NCBI RefSeq assembly: GCF_040605455.1
Contig: NZ_JBEXCV010000001.1
Span: forward strand, 84,859-148,858
Direction: 5' to 3'
Length of the DNA stretch: 64,000 nt
DNA from: Embleya sp040605455
Lineage (GTDB): Bacteria; Actinomycetota; Actinomycetes; Streptomycetales; Streptomycetaceae
The notes beneath the pieces are model-generated. The model did not search any database, was not told the DNA's origin, and was given only the letters and a program-made list of their open reading frames with translations. Positions 25,786 to 35,108 of this stretch are shown here, piece after piece; position 1 is the stretch's first letter; each line of letters begins with the position of its first letter. The position numbers and the translations under genes are program-made.

Positions 25786-27243
25786 TCAGCCCATCTCCTC
25801 CAGCGTCTTGCCCTTCGTCTCCTTGACGAACTTGAGCACGAACGGGATGGACAACACCGCGAAACACGCGTACATCACGTACGTCGCCGACAGGTTCCAG
25901 TCCGAGAGCGTCGGGAACGACACGGTGATCACCCAGTTGGCGATCCACTGCGCGGACGCGGCCACGCCCAGCGCCGCGGCGCGGATCCTGTTCGGGAACA
26001 TCTCACCGAGGAAGACCCACACCACCACGCCCCACGACAGCGCAAAGAACAACACGAACGAGTGGGCCGCGATCAGCGCCACGGTGCCCTCGGTGTCCGG
26101 GAGCTTGATGTTCTTGCCCGTGCCGGTCCGGGCGGAGAAGGCCCACGCGACCAGGCCGAGCGAGAGCGCCATGCCGGCCGAGCCGACCAGCGCGAGCGGT
26201 CTGCGGCCCACCCGGTCGACCAGCGAGATCGCGATGATCGTGCCGATGATGTTGATGATCGAGGTGGTGAACGAGTACAGGAACGAGCTGGTCGGGTCGA
26301 TGCCCACCGACTGCCACAGCGACGCCGAGTAGTAGAAGATCACGTTGATGCCGACCAGTTGCTGGAACACCGAGAGCCCGATGCCGACCCACACGATCGG
26401 CAGGAACAGGAATCCGCCGCCGCCCAGCAGGTCCTTGAACGTGGACTTGTGCTCGCGGCGCATCGCCTCCTTGATTTCGGCGACGCGCGCGTCCAGGTCG
26501 ACCTGGTCGCTCTCCACCTCGGCGAGCACCTTCTTGGCCTGATCGTCTCGACCGACCGAGATCAAAAAGCGCGGCGACTCGGGGATGGTGAAGGTGAACA
26601 GGCCGTACAGCACGGCCGGGATCACCATCACGCCGAGCATCACCTGCCACGCCTCCAGGCCGAAGAGCAGCTTGCCACGCTGGTCGCCGTCGGCGAGGTT
26701 GAGGATGCCCCAGTTGACCAGCTGCGAGACCGCGATGCCGGTGACGATCGCGGCCTGCTGGAAGGAGCCGAGCCGACCGCGATAGGCGGGTGGGGCGACC
26801 TCGGCGATGTAGGCCGGGCCGATCACCGAGGCCATCCCGATCGCCATCCCGCCGAGCACGCGCCACATGGCCAGGTCCCACAGCGCGAACGGCAGCGCTG
26901 AGCCGACCGCACTGACCGCGAACAACACGGCCGCGATCTGCATCACCCGAATCCGGCCGATCCGGTCGGCGATCCGCCCGGCGATCGCCGCGCCGATCGC
27001 GCAGCCGACCAACGCTGCGGCGACCACCTGGGCGAGCAGGCTGGATCCGGGCTCGAACTTGCCCCGGATGCCCTCGACCGCGCCGTTGATCACCGAGCTG
27101 TCGTAGCCGAAGAGGAAGCCGCCCATCGCGGCGGCAGCGGTGATGAAGATGACGTGGCCGAGGTGTTCCGAATAGGTGTCCCCACCCGGCTGTCCGGTCG
27201 TCGATGTGCTGCCGGCCAACGCCGCCTCCTGCGCATTGTGCAC
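25786..27243 (-). CDS. glcP: Sugar porter MFS transporter, GlcP-like glucose permease
   Basis: A 12-helix sugar/proton symporter of about 485 residues. GGFLFGYDSSVINGAVEGIR, GRIADRIGRIR, the PESPRFL motif, QQLVGIN, DRVGRRPL and the C-terminal PFVLKFVKETKGKTLEEMG match the Streptomyces GlcP family almost block by block, so glucose uptake is probable. The start is uncertain: GTG 27241-27243 gives the usual length (GlcP is about 470 residues), while ATG 27333 adds 30 residues. No clear ribosome site fits either. Divergent from the VanZ gene. Confidence 0.85.
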   Translation of the reverse strand: MHNAQEAALAGSTSTTGQPGGDTYSEHLGHVIFITAAAAMGGFLFGYDSSVINGAVEGIRGKFEPGSSLLAQVVAAALVGCAIGAAIAGRIADRIGRIRVMQIAAVLFAVSAVGSALPFALWDLAMWRVLGGMAIGMASVIGPAYIAEVAPPAYRGRLGSFQQAAIVTGIAVSQLVNWGILNLADGDQRGKLLFGLEAWQVMLGVMVIPAVLYGLFTFTIPESPRFLISVGRDDQAKKVLAEVESDQVDLDARVAEIKEAMRREHKSTFKDLLGGGGFLFLPIVWVGIGLSVFQQLVGINVIFYYSASLWQSVGIDPTSSFLYSFTTSIINIIGTIIAISLVDRVGRRPLALVGSAGMALSLGLVAWAFSARTGTGKNIKLPDTEGTVALIAAHSFVLFFALSWGVVVWVFLGEMFPNRIRAAALGVAASAQWIANWVITVSFPTLSDWNLSATYVMYACFAVLSIPFVLKFVKETKGKTLEEMG

Positions 27244-27402
27244 CTCGTCCCGATCCGGCGCGGTGCGTGTGGTGCCGTGGTCCAAAGAACTCGCCGGACC
27301 CTGAGAGTTGCCCGAGAACACCGCCCTAACCATGCCCATGCGCCCGGATGGCGCCCGCCCGCACGCCCGCGCTCCCCGCCGTTCACCGGTACAGTCCGCC
27401 GA

Positions 27403-27915
27403 ATGGGTGGGGTCTGGTCCCGATGGGGAGCGGTGCTGGTCGCGTGCGCGGTCGCCGCGCCCTTCGTGCTGCTGCTCGCACCGCGCCGGCCGCGCGTCGC
27501 GGTCGTCGCCGGGATGGTGCTCGGCACCCTCCCGTGGGTGTGGATGGTGCTGACCCCGGTCGGCTCGGGCCACGCGCTCAGCCTGCTGCCGCTGCGCGAT
27601 CTGGCGGCCGTACTGCGTGGCGACCCGGTGACCGCGGTGGTCCAGGTGGGCGGCAATCTCGCGGTGTTCGCGGCGCTCGGCTTCCTGCTGCCCTTCCACG
27701 CGTCGCGCTTCGCCGGTCGGGCCGGCGCGTGGCGGATCGCCGGTCTGGCCGCGTCGGCGTCCGTCACGATCGAGATCGCCCAGTGGTGGCTCGCGATCGG
27801 GCGGGTGTCCTCGGTGGACGACGTGCTCCTGAACACCTCCGGTGCCGTCATCTCGGCCGGGCTCTGCGCCGTGTGCCGAGCCGCCGCGCGTGCCACGCGC
27901 ACGCACGCCGGCTGA
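27403..27915 (+). CDS. VanZ family membrane protein
   Basis: A 170-residue protein with about four helices and the VanZ pattern: LGTLPWVWMVLTP, SLLPLRDL, NLAVFAALGFLLPF, SVTIEIAQWWLAIGRVSSVDD and VLLNTSGAVIS. VanZ proteins modify sensitivity to glycopeptides, but most actinomycete members have no known function. It lies between the sugar porter and the csn-type operon without coupling to either. Confidence 0.85.
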   Translation: MGGVWSRWGAVLVACAVAAPFVLLLAPRRPRVAVVAGMVLGTLPWVWMVLTPVGSGHALSLLPLRDLAAVLRGDPVTAVVQVGGNLAVFAALGFLLPFHASRFAGRAGAWRIAGLAASASVTIEIAQWWLAIGRVSSVDDVLLNTSGAVISAGLCAVCRAAARATRTHAG

Positions 27916-27967
27916 CGTCGGCGGCGTTTCCCCTGCCCGGCAAGGGAAACGACCTTGGCGGACACCC

Positions 27968-28026
27968 TTGACAGTGCCGAGAGGGCGGGCCTAATTTCCT
28001 CTACAACTCTTAGGAAGGTTTCCTAA
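27968..28026 (+). promoter_or_regulatory. csnR promoter and perfect ROK operator TTAGGAA-GGT-TTCCTAA
   Basis: Consensus -35 TTGACA (27968-27973), 18-base spacer and -10 TAATTT (27992-27997) place the start at about 28004. The perfect 17-base dyad 28010-28026 begins just downstream, where a bound repressor would block elongation. A/T-rich dyads centred on GGAAAGTTTCC-like sequence are what is described for CsnR, the ROK repressor of chitosanase and chitosan-oligomer genes; this one differs slightly. Confidence 0.75.
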
Positions 28027-28049
28027 CAGTGGCGAAGAGGAGGCCGCTC

Positions 28050-29261
28050 ATGGCCGGCAGCACCGAGCGCGGCGCGGGAGCGTCCGGGCGGGAGCAGGCC
28101 GGGCGGCCGAGTCTTTTGCGCGCCATCAACGATCGGGCCGCGCTTGAACTCCTCTTGCGGCACGGGCGGCTGTCCCGGGGCCAGATCGGCTCGATGACGG
28201 GTTTGTCGAAGCCGACCGCCTCGCAGCTGCTCTCCCGCCTGGAGGCGGCCGGCCTGGTCGTCGGGGTCGGAACCACCGAGGGCGGCCGAGGACCCGGCGC
28301 CCAGCTCTACGAGATCAACCCGGCGGCGGGACACGTCGCGGGCCTGGACGTCACGCCCGCCCGGATCCGGGTGGCCATCGCCGATCTGACCGGACGGGTG
28401 GTGGGCGAACACGAACTGGCCACCCCACGCCGGGAAGCGGCCGATACGCCGGGCCGGATCCGGGACGCGGTGCGTGCCGCGGCCAAGCCCGCCGGGCTCG
28501 ACCTCGCCGACCTCGCGCACGTGGTGATCGGCATCCCGGGAGCGTTCGACCCGACCACCGAACAGTTCCGCTACGGCCGCCACCTCGCGGGCTGGCACTC
28601 CCCCGGTGTGCTGGACCTCGTCCGCGAGGAACTCGGCCTGACCGTGGACGTGGAGAACGACGTCAACCTGGCCGCGCTCGCCGAGCAGCGAGACGGATCG
28701 GCCCGCGACGGCGGCGACTTCGTCCTGTTGTGGGTGGACGAAGGCATCGGCTGCGCGATCGTGCTCGGCGGCCGACTGCACCGAGGCTCCACCGGTGGCG
28801 CGGGCGAGGTCGGCTACATGCCGATGCCCGGCGCCCCGCTGCCGCACGACGTCAGCCGCCGCAATACCGGCGGCTTCCAGCAACTCGCGGGCGCGCCCGC
28901 CGTGTTGTCCCTTGCCCGGGCCTACGGGGTGGGCAGTCGTACCGCTCCGCAGGCGGTCGCCCGAGCGGTGCGCGCGACCGAGTCGCGCGGCGGAGCCTTC
29001 CTCGACGAGCTGGCCAACCGGCTGGCGGTGGGCCTCGCGGTGATCGTCTCGGTGCTCGATCCGGGACTCGTCGTCTTGTCGGGGGCCATCCCGATGGCCG
29101 GCGGCGAGGCACTGCGCTCACGCGTGGTCGACGAGTTGCATCGCCTCGCGATCGCGCGCCCACGCGTGGTGCTCGGCGACGTACCGGCCAATCCCGTCCT
29201 CGCCGGCGCCGTGCACGCGGCGCTCGACGTCGCCCGCGACGTCGTCTTCACCACGACCTGA
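28050..29261 (+). CDS. csnR: ROK-family repressor, CsnR-like
   Basis: A 403-residue ROK regulator: N-terminal winged helix (ALELLLRHGRLSRGQIGSMT, LSKPTASQLLSRLEAAGLV) and a sugar-kinase-like domain (VIGIPGAFDP, VENDVNLAALAEQ, LLWVDEGIGCAIVLGGRLHRG, GGAGEVGYMPMPG). The usual Cys-rich zinc motif of ROK proteins is absent, as in many Streptomyces ROK regulators. ATG 28050 is chosen over GTG 28029 because AGAGGAGG sits nine bases before it. It heads the sugar-uptake operon in the same order as S. coelicolor csnREFGHK, and the dyad before it should be its operator. Confidence 0.8.
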   Translation: MAGSTERGAGASGREQAGRPSLLRAINDRAALELLLRHGRLSRGQIGSMTGLSKPTASQLLSRLEAAGLVVGVGTTEGGRGPGAQLYEINPAAGHVAGLDVTPARIRVAIADLTGRVVGEHELATPRREAADTPGRIRDAVRAAAKPAGLDLADLAHVVIGIPGAFDPTTEQFRYGRHLAGWHSPGVLDLVREELGLTVDVENDVNLAALAEQRDGSARDGGDFVLLWVDEGIGCAIVLGGRLHRGSTGGAGEVGYMPMPGAPLPHDVSRRNTGGFQQLAGAPAVLSLARAYGVGSRTAPQAVARAVRATESRGGAFLDELANRLAVGLAVIVSVLDPGLVVLSGAIPMAGGEALRSRVVDELHRLAIARPRVVLGDVPANPVLAGAVHAALDVARDVVFTTT

Positions 29262-29437
29262 CGCATCCTCGCCCGACCCGGTACCGCGCACACGAAAGCC
29301 CTCGCTCGCGATTCGGCACCGCACTCCCACCGCGGCGTGCCTCCGACCGCGCGCTCTGTCGCTCGACCCGCACCACCGCAAGGCCCCCGGCGCCGCTCGT
29401 CCCGGCCGCGCCGTCGCCATCTCCGGAGGAGGACCCA

Positions 29438-30787
29438 GTGCACAGACTCCCACGGCTCCGTCGTTCCATCACGACCCTCGCGTGCGCCGCCACGCTCGCC
29501 ATGCTGGCCTCCGCGTGCGCCGGCGACGACGGCGGCTCGGGAACCGGTGCGAACGAGGCGCCCGACAAGAAGGTCACCATCACCTTCTGGCACGGCTGGA
29601 GTGCCGAAAGCGAGACCAAGGCGGTCAAGGACCTGGTCGCCAAGTTCAACGTGAAGCACCCCAACATCAAGGTCGACATCGTCTCCAACGTCACCGACGA
29701 CAAGATCACCCAGGGCATCCGCTCCGGCAAGGGCCCGGACGTGGTCTCCTCGTTCACCACCGACAACGTCGGCCAGTTCTGTACGTCGGGCTCGTGGACC
29801 GACCTGGCGCCGTGGCTGGCCAAGTCCAACATCGACCCCGCCGCGACGTTCCCCAAGCCGGTCCTGGACTACACCCAGTTCCAGGGCAAGCGCTGCGCGC
29901 TGCCGCTGCTCGCCGACTCCTACGGGCTGTACTACAACAAGGACATGTTCGCCGCCGCGGGCATCACCGCGCCGCCGAAGACGTTCACCGAACTGACCGA
30001 GACCGCCAAGAAGCTCAACCAGCTCAACGGCGACGGCACGTTCAAGGTCGCCGGCTTCCTGCCGACCTTCCACGCCTACGAGTTCTCCGCCGCGCACACG
30101 CTGGCCCAGTTCGGTCCGACTTACCAGACACCCGACGGCAAGTCGAGCCTGTCCAAGGACCCGGTCGTCCCGCAGTTCTTCAACTGGCAGAAGCAATTCG
30201 TGGAGAGCCAGGGCGGGTTCGACAAGCTGGAGAAGTTCCGCACCACGTTCGGTGAGGAGTTCTCCGCCGAGAACCCGTTCATGAGCGGCAAGCTCGCAAT
30301 GACCATGGACGGCGAGTGGCGCACCGCGATGATCGCCCAGGACGCGCCGAACCTGAACTACGGCACCGCGCCGTTCCCGGTCCCGGACGACCAGCTCGAC
30401 AAGTACGGCCGCAGCTACCTCACCGGGACCACCGTCGGCATCGCCAAGTCCAGCCACCACCAGGCCGCGGCCTGGGAGTTCGTCAAGTTCGTCACCACCG
30501 ACACCGACGCGCAGGTCGCGTTCTCGGAGGCGATCCACAACGTGCCCAGCACCAACGCCGCGCTGGCCGCGTCGCCGCTGGCGGGCGACGAGCACTTCAA
30601 GCCGTTCATCGACGCCTTCAAGCACCCCGCCAGCAACACCACGCCCGCCAGCCCCAACGGCGGCAAGTACCAGGTCACCCTCTCCGAGTACGCCTACAAG
30701 TGGGAGGCCGGTCAAGGCGGCGACCTGACCAAGAGCCTGGCCGATCTGGACAAGCAGATCGACACCGACGTGGCCCAGGTCAAGTGA
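29438..30787 (+). CDS. csnE: Sugar ABC importer solute-binding lipoprotein, CsnE-like
   Basis: A 449-residue family-1 solute-binding protein. The signal peptide ends with a lipobox-like LASAC (C27), and the mature part shows the sugar-binding pattern KVTITFWHGWSAESETKAVK, SNVTDDKITQGIRSGKGPDV and MDGEWRTAMI. GTG 29438 is preceded by GGAGGAGG. Encoded right before the two permeases (five bases to csnF). By operon synteny the ligands are glucosamine oligosaccharides from chitosan. No ATPase gene is in the operon, so a shared MsiK-type ATPase is expected elsewhere. Confidence 0.85.
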   Translation: MHRLPRLRRSITTLACAATLAMLASACAGDDGGSGTGANEAPDKKVTITFWHGWSAESETKAVKDLVAKFNVKHPNIKVDIVSNVTDDKITQGIRSGKGPDVVSSFTTDNVGQFCTSGSWTDLAPWLAKSNIDPAATFPKPVLDYTQFQGKRCALPLLADSYGLYYNKDMFAAAGITAPPKTFTELTETAKKLNQLNGDGTFKVAGFLPTFHAYEFSAAHTLAQFGPTYQTPDGKSSLSKDPVVPQFFNWQKQFVESQGGFDKLEKFRTTFGEEFSAENPFMSGKLAMTMDGEWRTAMIAQDAPNLNYGTAPFPVPDDQLDKYGRSYLTGTTVGIAKSSHHQAAAWEFVKFVTTDTDAQVAFSEAIHNVPSTNAALAASPLAGDEHFKPFIDAFKHPASNTTPASPNGGKYQVTLSEYAYKWEAGQGGDLTKSLADLDKQIDTDVAQVK

Positions 30788-30791
30788 TCCG

Positions 30792-31757
30792 ATGACCACG
30801 ACCGCCCCCGCGGCGGCGAAGGTCCCGGCGGCGCTGCGCAGGCAGCGCCGCCGGCGGAACCTGCGCACGCTCGCCTTCCTGTCCCCGTGGCTGATCGGCT
30901 TCTCGGTCTTCTTCGCGTATCCGCTCGGCGCGACCGTGTACTACTCGTTCACCCGCTACGACCTGATCAACGCGCCCGTCTGGGTGGGCATGCGCAACTG
31001 GGACTACGTGCTCAACGACTACCCGCCGCTGTGGCAGGCGTTGCGCAACACGCTGTGGCTGGTCGTGGTGATGGTCACCCTGCGGGTGATCTTCGGCCTG
31101 GGCCTGGGCATGTTGGCGATCCGGCTCAAGCGCGGCGGCGGGCTCTTCCGCACGCTGTCCTACCTGCCCTACCTGGCCCCGCCGGTGGCCGCCACGATCG
31201 GCTTCGCGTTCCTGCTCAACCCGGGTACCGGACCGGTCAATCACCTGCTCGGCAACGTCGGCATGCCGCAACCGGGCTGGTTCAACGACCCGGACTGGTC
31301 CAAGCCGGCCCTGACCCTGCTCGCCCTGTGGGGCATCGGCGACCTGCTGGTGATCTTCACCGCGTCGCTGCTCGACGTGCCGCGCGAGCAGTACGAGGCG
31401 GCGGAGTTGGACGGCGTCGGGCCGTGGCAGCGCTTTCGCTACGTGACCTGGCCGGCGATCACCCCGGTGGTGCTGTTCGCCGTGGTCACCGGCGTGATCC
31501 AGACCATGCAGTACTACACGCAGGCAATGGTGGCCGGAAAGGTCGCGAGCGGCATCATCGGCAACTCCGGCCAGTCGTTCGAACCGGGCTATCCGCAGGG
31601 CACCACGCTGACGCTGCCGCAACTGGTCTACGAGGAAGGGTTCTCCACCTTCAACACGGGCGCTGCGTGCGTGATCTCGCTGCTCCTGTTCGTGATCGCG
31701 ATGGCGTTCACCTTCCCGCTGCTGCGTCGCCGCTCGGGCCTGCTCGACGACGACTGA
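30792..31757 (+). CDS. csnF: Sugar ABC importer permease, MalF type (CsnF-like)
   Basis: A 321-residue permease with six helices. The EAA loop reads EQYEAAELDGVGPWQRFRY, the contact with the ATPase. The N-terminus is basic (LRRQRRRRNLRTLAFL) as in MalF-like partners. It starts five bases after the lipoprotein gene. A 101-base gap with a hairpin separates it from the second permease. Confidence 0.9.
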   Translation: MTTTAPAAAKVPAALRRQRRRRNLRTLAFLSPWLIGFSVFFAYPLGATVYYSFTRYDLINAPVWVGMRNWDYVLNDYPPLWQALRNTLWLVVVMVTLRVIFGLGLGMLAIRLKRGGGLFRTLSYLPYLAPPVAATIGFAFLLNPGTGPVNHLLGNVGMPQPGWFNDPDWSKPALTLLALWGIGDLLVIFTASLLDVPREQYEAAELDGVGPWQRFRYVTWPAITPVVLFAVVTGVIQTMQYYTQAMVAGKVASGIIGNSGQSFEPGYPQGTTLTLPQLVYEEGFSTFNTGAACVISLLLFVIAMAFTFPLLRRRSGLLDDD

Positions 31758-31786
31758 GCCCCCGGGTCGAAGACCGCCCGCACCCC

Positions 31787-31816
31787 CTACCGGTCACGGA
31801 ACACGCATGCCGGTAG
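31787..31816 (+). promoter_or_regulatory. Inverted repeat CTACCGG-N16-CCGGTAG inside the operon
   Basis: Perfect seven-base arms in the gap between the two permease genes. It may stabilise or process the mRNA; a role is not proven. Confidence 0.35.
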
Positions 31817-31858
31817 TCCCAGTTCGACGATCCACCGTGCCCAGAAGGGATCGGATCC

Positions 31859-32764
31859 ATGGCCCAGACCGTCACGGCCGAGGCCGCCGGCATCGCGCCG
31901 CCGCTCGCGCCCGCCCGGACGCCGCCGCGCCCGCAACGGCGCAAGCGCGTACTGACCTGGATCGGCGTGCACACGCTCGCCGTCACCGCCGTACTGTTCT
32001 TCATCCTGCCGTTCGTGTTCCTGTTCCTGACCTCGGTGATGAGCAACAAGCAGGCGCTCACCAGCGACCTGTGGCCCACCTCGTGGGAGTGGGGCAACTA
32101 CACCAAGGTGATGCGGACCCCGGGCTTCGGGACCTGGTGGCGCAACACGCTGATGTACGCCGGGCTCGGCACCCTGTTCACCGTGGTCTCCAGCCTGCCG
32201 GTGGCCTACGCGCTGGCCAAGTTCCGGTTCCGCTTCCGCGGCGTGGCACTGATGCTGGTGATCTCCTCGATGATGTTGCCGCCGCAGGTGATCATCATCC
32301 CGATGTACATCTTCTGGGCCAAGCAGATGCACCTGAGCGGGACGCTCTGGCCACTGATCATCCCGATGGCCTTCGGCGACGCCTTCACCATCTTCCTGCT
32401 CCGCCAGTTCCTGCTCACCATCCCGTCCGAATACCTGGACGCGGCCCGGGTGGACGGGTGCGGCGAGCTGCGCATCCTGATCTCGATCGTGATGCCGATG
32501 ATCCGGCCGGCGATCGCGGCGGTCGCGCTGTTCCAGTTCTTCTACTGCTGGAACGACTACTTCGGTCCACAGGTGTACGCGTCCGAGAATCCGGGCGCAT
32601 GGACCCTGTCCTACGGCCTGGAATCGTTCAAGGGCGCACACCAGGTCAATTGGAATCTCATGATGGCCGCCACGCTCCTTGTGATGGCGCCGGTGATCCT
32701 CGTGTTCTTCTTCGCTCAGAAGGCGTTCATCGAGGGCGTGACTTTGACGGGAGTAAAGGGTTGA
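31859..32764 (+). CDS. csnG: Sugar ABC importer permease, MalG type (CsnG-like)
   Basis: A 301-residue permease with six helices; the EAA loop is EYLDAARVDGCGELRILISI. ATG 31859 follows AGAAGGGA. The stop TGA overlaps the TTG start of the GH4 gene (32761-32764). It forms the channel with the 30792 permease. Confidence 0.9.
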   Translation: MAQTVTAEAAGIAPPLAPARTPPRPQRRKRVLTWIGVHTLAVTAVLFFILPFVFLFLTSVMSNKQALTSDLWPTSWEWGNYTKVMRTPGFGTWWRNTLMYAGLGTLFTVVSSLPVAYALAKFRFRFRGVALMLVISSMMLPPQVIIIPMYIFWAKQMHLSGTLWPLIIPMAFGDAFTIFLLRQFLLTIPSEYLDAARVDGCGELRILISIVMPMIRPAIAAVALFQFFYCWNDYFGPQVYASENPGAWTLSYGLESFKGAHQVNWNLMMAATLLVMAPVILVFFFAQKAFIEGVTLTGVKG

Positions 32765-34083
32765 AGCTCGCGGTGGTGGGCGGTGGGTCCACATACACGC
32801 CCGAACTGGCGGACGGCCTGGGCCGGTTGCGCGAAATCTTGCCGGTCGACGAACTCGTGCTCGTCGATCCGGTGCTCGAACGACTCGAGCCGGTCGGCGC
32901 GGTGGTGCGTCGCATTCTGGCCCGGTACGGACACCCGGCCCGGGTGGTGCTGACCGACGACCTCGACGCGGGAGTCGAGGACGCCGACGCGGTGCTCTTC
33001 CAGCTCCGGGTGGGTGGTCAGGAGGCCCGCGCACAGGACGAGGCGTGGCCGCTGGACTGCGGGTGCGTGGGGCAGGAGACCACCGGTGCGGGTGGCCTGG
33101 CCAAGGCGCTGCGCACCGTGCCGGTGGTGCTGGATGCGGCCGAACGGGTGCGCCGGGCCGCGCCGAACGCGTGGATCGTGGACTTCACCAACCCGGTGGG
33201 CATCGTCACCCGCGCGCTGCTGGACGCCGGCCACCGCGCGGTGGGGCTGTGCAACGTCGCGATCAGCTTCCAGCGTCGCTTCGCCGCGATGCTCGACGTG
33301 GCGCCGAACCGGCTGCGGCTCGACCACGTCGGGCTCAATCACCTGACCTGGGAACGCGGGCTGCACGTCCTGGACGAGCACGGCAAGCCGGGTCCCGACC
33401 TGCTCCCGACGCTGCTGGCCGAGCACGGTCCGGCGATCGCGGAGGACATCGAGCTGCCGGTGGAACTGCTGCGCGCGCAAGGCACCGTGCCGTCCTACTA
33501 CCTGCGCTACTTCTACGCGCACGACGCGGTGGTCTCCGCACAGCGGCACACCACGTCCCGGGCCCAGCAGGTGGCCGCGATCGAGCGCGAACTGCTGGAG
33601 CTGTACGCGGACCCGACCCTGGACACCAAGCCGGAGTTGCTGGAACGCCGAGGCGGGGCCTACTACTCGGAGGCGGCGGTGGCCCTGGTGGCCGCGCTGC
33701 TGGGCACGGGTTCCGGGTCGGGGTCCGGTTCCGCGTCCGCAGCCGGTTTCGAGGAGAGCGAGCGGGTCCAGGTCGCGGACGTACGCAACAACGGCACGCT
33801 GCCGTTCCTGCCGGACGACGCGGTGATCGAGGTGCCGTCGCGGATCGACGCGAACGGCGCGACGCCGCTGCCGGTGGCGCCGCTGGGGCCGTTGCACTCC
33901 GGGTTGATCGCGCATGTGGCGGCGTACGAGGAGCTCGCGCTGGACGCCGCGCTGCGCGGTGGGCGCGATCGGGTGGTCGCCGCGCTGCTCGCGCATCCGC
34001 TGATCGGGCAGTACGACATCGCCGAGGCACTCACGGATCGGCTGCTTGCGGCGGGCAAGGAGCACCTGCCGTGGGCCCGGTAG
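32761..34083 (+). CDS. csnH: Family 4 glycoside hydrolase, CsnH-like (6-phospho-glycosidase)
   Basis: A 440-residue NAD-dependent GH4 enzyme. The NAD loop LAVVGGGSTYTPEL is at the N-terminus, DFTNPVGIVT near 141-150, the metal ligand C164-N165 in GLCNVAIS and H194 in GLNHLTW. GH4 enzymes use NAD+ and Mn2+ and cleave phosphorylated sugars by redox elimination. The start is TTG at 32761 overlapping the previous stop and preceded by GGGAG. A (GS)4 stretch near residue 320 is unusual for the family and probably arose by slippage. With the kinase downstream it would split phosphorylated glucosamine oligomers. Confidence 0.85.
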   Translation: MKLAVVGGGSTYTPELADGLGRLREILPVDELVLVDPVLERLEPVGAVVRRILARYGHPARVVLTDDLDAGVEDADAVLFQLRVGGQEARAQDEAWPLDCGCVGQETTGAGGLAKALRTVPVVLDAAERVRRAAPNAWIVDFTNPVGIVTRALLDAGHRAVGLCNVAISFQRRFAAMLDVAPNRLRLDHVGLNHLTWERGLHVLDEHGKPGPDLLPTLLAEHGPAIAEDIELPVELLRAQGTVPSYYLRYFYAHDAVVSAQRHTTSRAQQVAAIERELLELYADPTLDTKPELLERRGGAYYSEAAVALVAALLGTGSGSGSGSASAAGFEESERVQVADVRNNGTLPFLPDDAVIEVPSRIDANGATPLPVAPLGPLHSGLIAHVAAYEELALDAALRGGRDRVVAALLAHPLIGQYDIAEALTDRLLAAGKEHLPWAR

Positions 34084-35108
34084 CGGAGGGCGGGGCCGAT
34101 TCCTCCGAATCGGCCCCGGCCGTGCTCGCGATCGACGCGGGCAACTCCAAGACCGACGTGGCGGTCGTCGACGCGAACGGTCGGGTGTGGGGGCGCGGTC
34201 GGGGCGCGGGCTACGCGCCGTACCAACTCGGCCAGGACGCGGCGGTCGAGCGGATCGCCTCGCTGGTGGAGGAGGTACTGCGGTCGGCCGCGGGGGCCGG
34301 ACCGGTGGAGCACGTCGCGGCGTACCTGGCCAACATCGACCTGCCGGTCGAGGAGTTGCACCTGCGCAAGGAGTTCGAGGACCGGGGCTGGGCCCGTACG
34401 GTCACCGTCGGCAACGACACGTTCGCGGTGCTGCGTTCGGGCACGGGCGCGCCGCGCGGGGTCGCGGTGGTGTGCGGGGCCGGGATCAACTGCGTGGGCC
34501 TGCTGCCGGACGGCCGGACCGCGCGCTTCCCGGCGCTGGGGCGGATCACCGGCGATTGGGGCGGCGGGCTCGGCCTGATGGAGGAGGTGATGTGGTCGTC
34601 GGTGCGAGCCGAGGACGGTCGGGGTCCGGCGACCGCGTTGGCCGACGCGACGGCCGGGCACTTCGGTCTGGAGTCGGCGACCGCCGTGGCCGAGGCGGTG
34701 CACCTGGGCGAGTTGCCGTCCGAGCGGCTGCACGAACTGGTCCCGCTGCTGTTCCGGATCGCCGACGCCGGGGATCCGGTGGCGGGCGAGGTGGTCGAGC
34801 GGCAGGCCGGGGAGATCGCGGTGATGGCGGTGACCGCGCTGGGTCGGCTCGATCTGCTGGCGGAGGAGGCCGACGTCGTGCTGGGCGGCGGCGTCCTGGC
34901 GGCCCAGCCCCCGATGCTGATGGCTGCGGTCTCCCGACTGATCCTGCGCTCCGCGCCACGGGCGGTGCTGCGGGTGGCGATGGATCCGCCGGTGGTGGGC
35001 GCGGCCCTGTTGGGCCTGGACCGCCTGCGCGCCGACGGCCGAGCACCGGAGGACCCGACGGGCACAGCGGAGCGACGGCTGCGCGCCGGGTGGGCGGGGA
35101 CGGGCTGA
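34071..35108 (+). CDS. csnK: BadF/BadG-type sugar kinase, CsnK-like
   Basis: A 345-residue kinase of the ASKHA fold: phosphate-1 loop AIDAGNSKTDVAVVD, VCGAGINCVG (phosphate 2), ITGDWGGGLGLMEE and LGGGVLAAQPP (adenosine). The family includes N-acetylglucosamine kinases. GTG 34071 follows AAGGAG with good spacing and overlaps the GH4 gene by 13 bases. In this operon it should phosphorylate the imported oligosaccharide or the glucosamine released. Its 3' end has been partly duplicated twice downstream. Confidence 0.85.
   Translation: MGPVAEGGADSSESAPAVLAIDAGNSKTDVAVVDANGRVWGRGRGAGYAPYQLGQDAAVERIASLVEEVLRSAAGAGPVEHVAAYLANIDLPVEELHLRKEFEDRGWARTVTVGNDTFAVLRSGTGAPRGVAVVCGAGINCVGLLPDGRTARFPALGRITGDWGGGLGLMEEVMWSSVRAEDGRGPATALADATAGHFGLESATAVAEAVHLGELPSERLHELVPLLFRIADAGDPVAGEVVERQAGEIAVMAVTALGRLDLLAEEADVVLGGGVLAAQPPMLMAAVSRLILRSAPRAVLRVAMDPPVVGAALLGLDRLRADGRAPEDPTGTAERRLRAGWAGTG

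Noticed and set aside
27154..27402. A longer VanZ gene starting at 27154
   Set aside because: The extra part is Arg/Pro-rich and overlaps the start of the sugar porter on the other strand; ATG 27403 gives the normal VanZ length.
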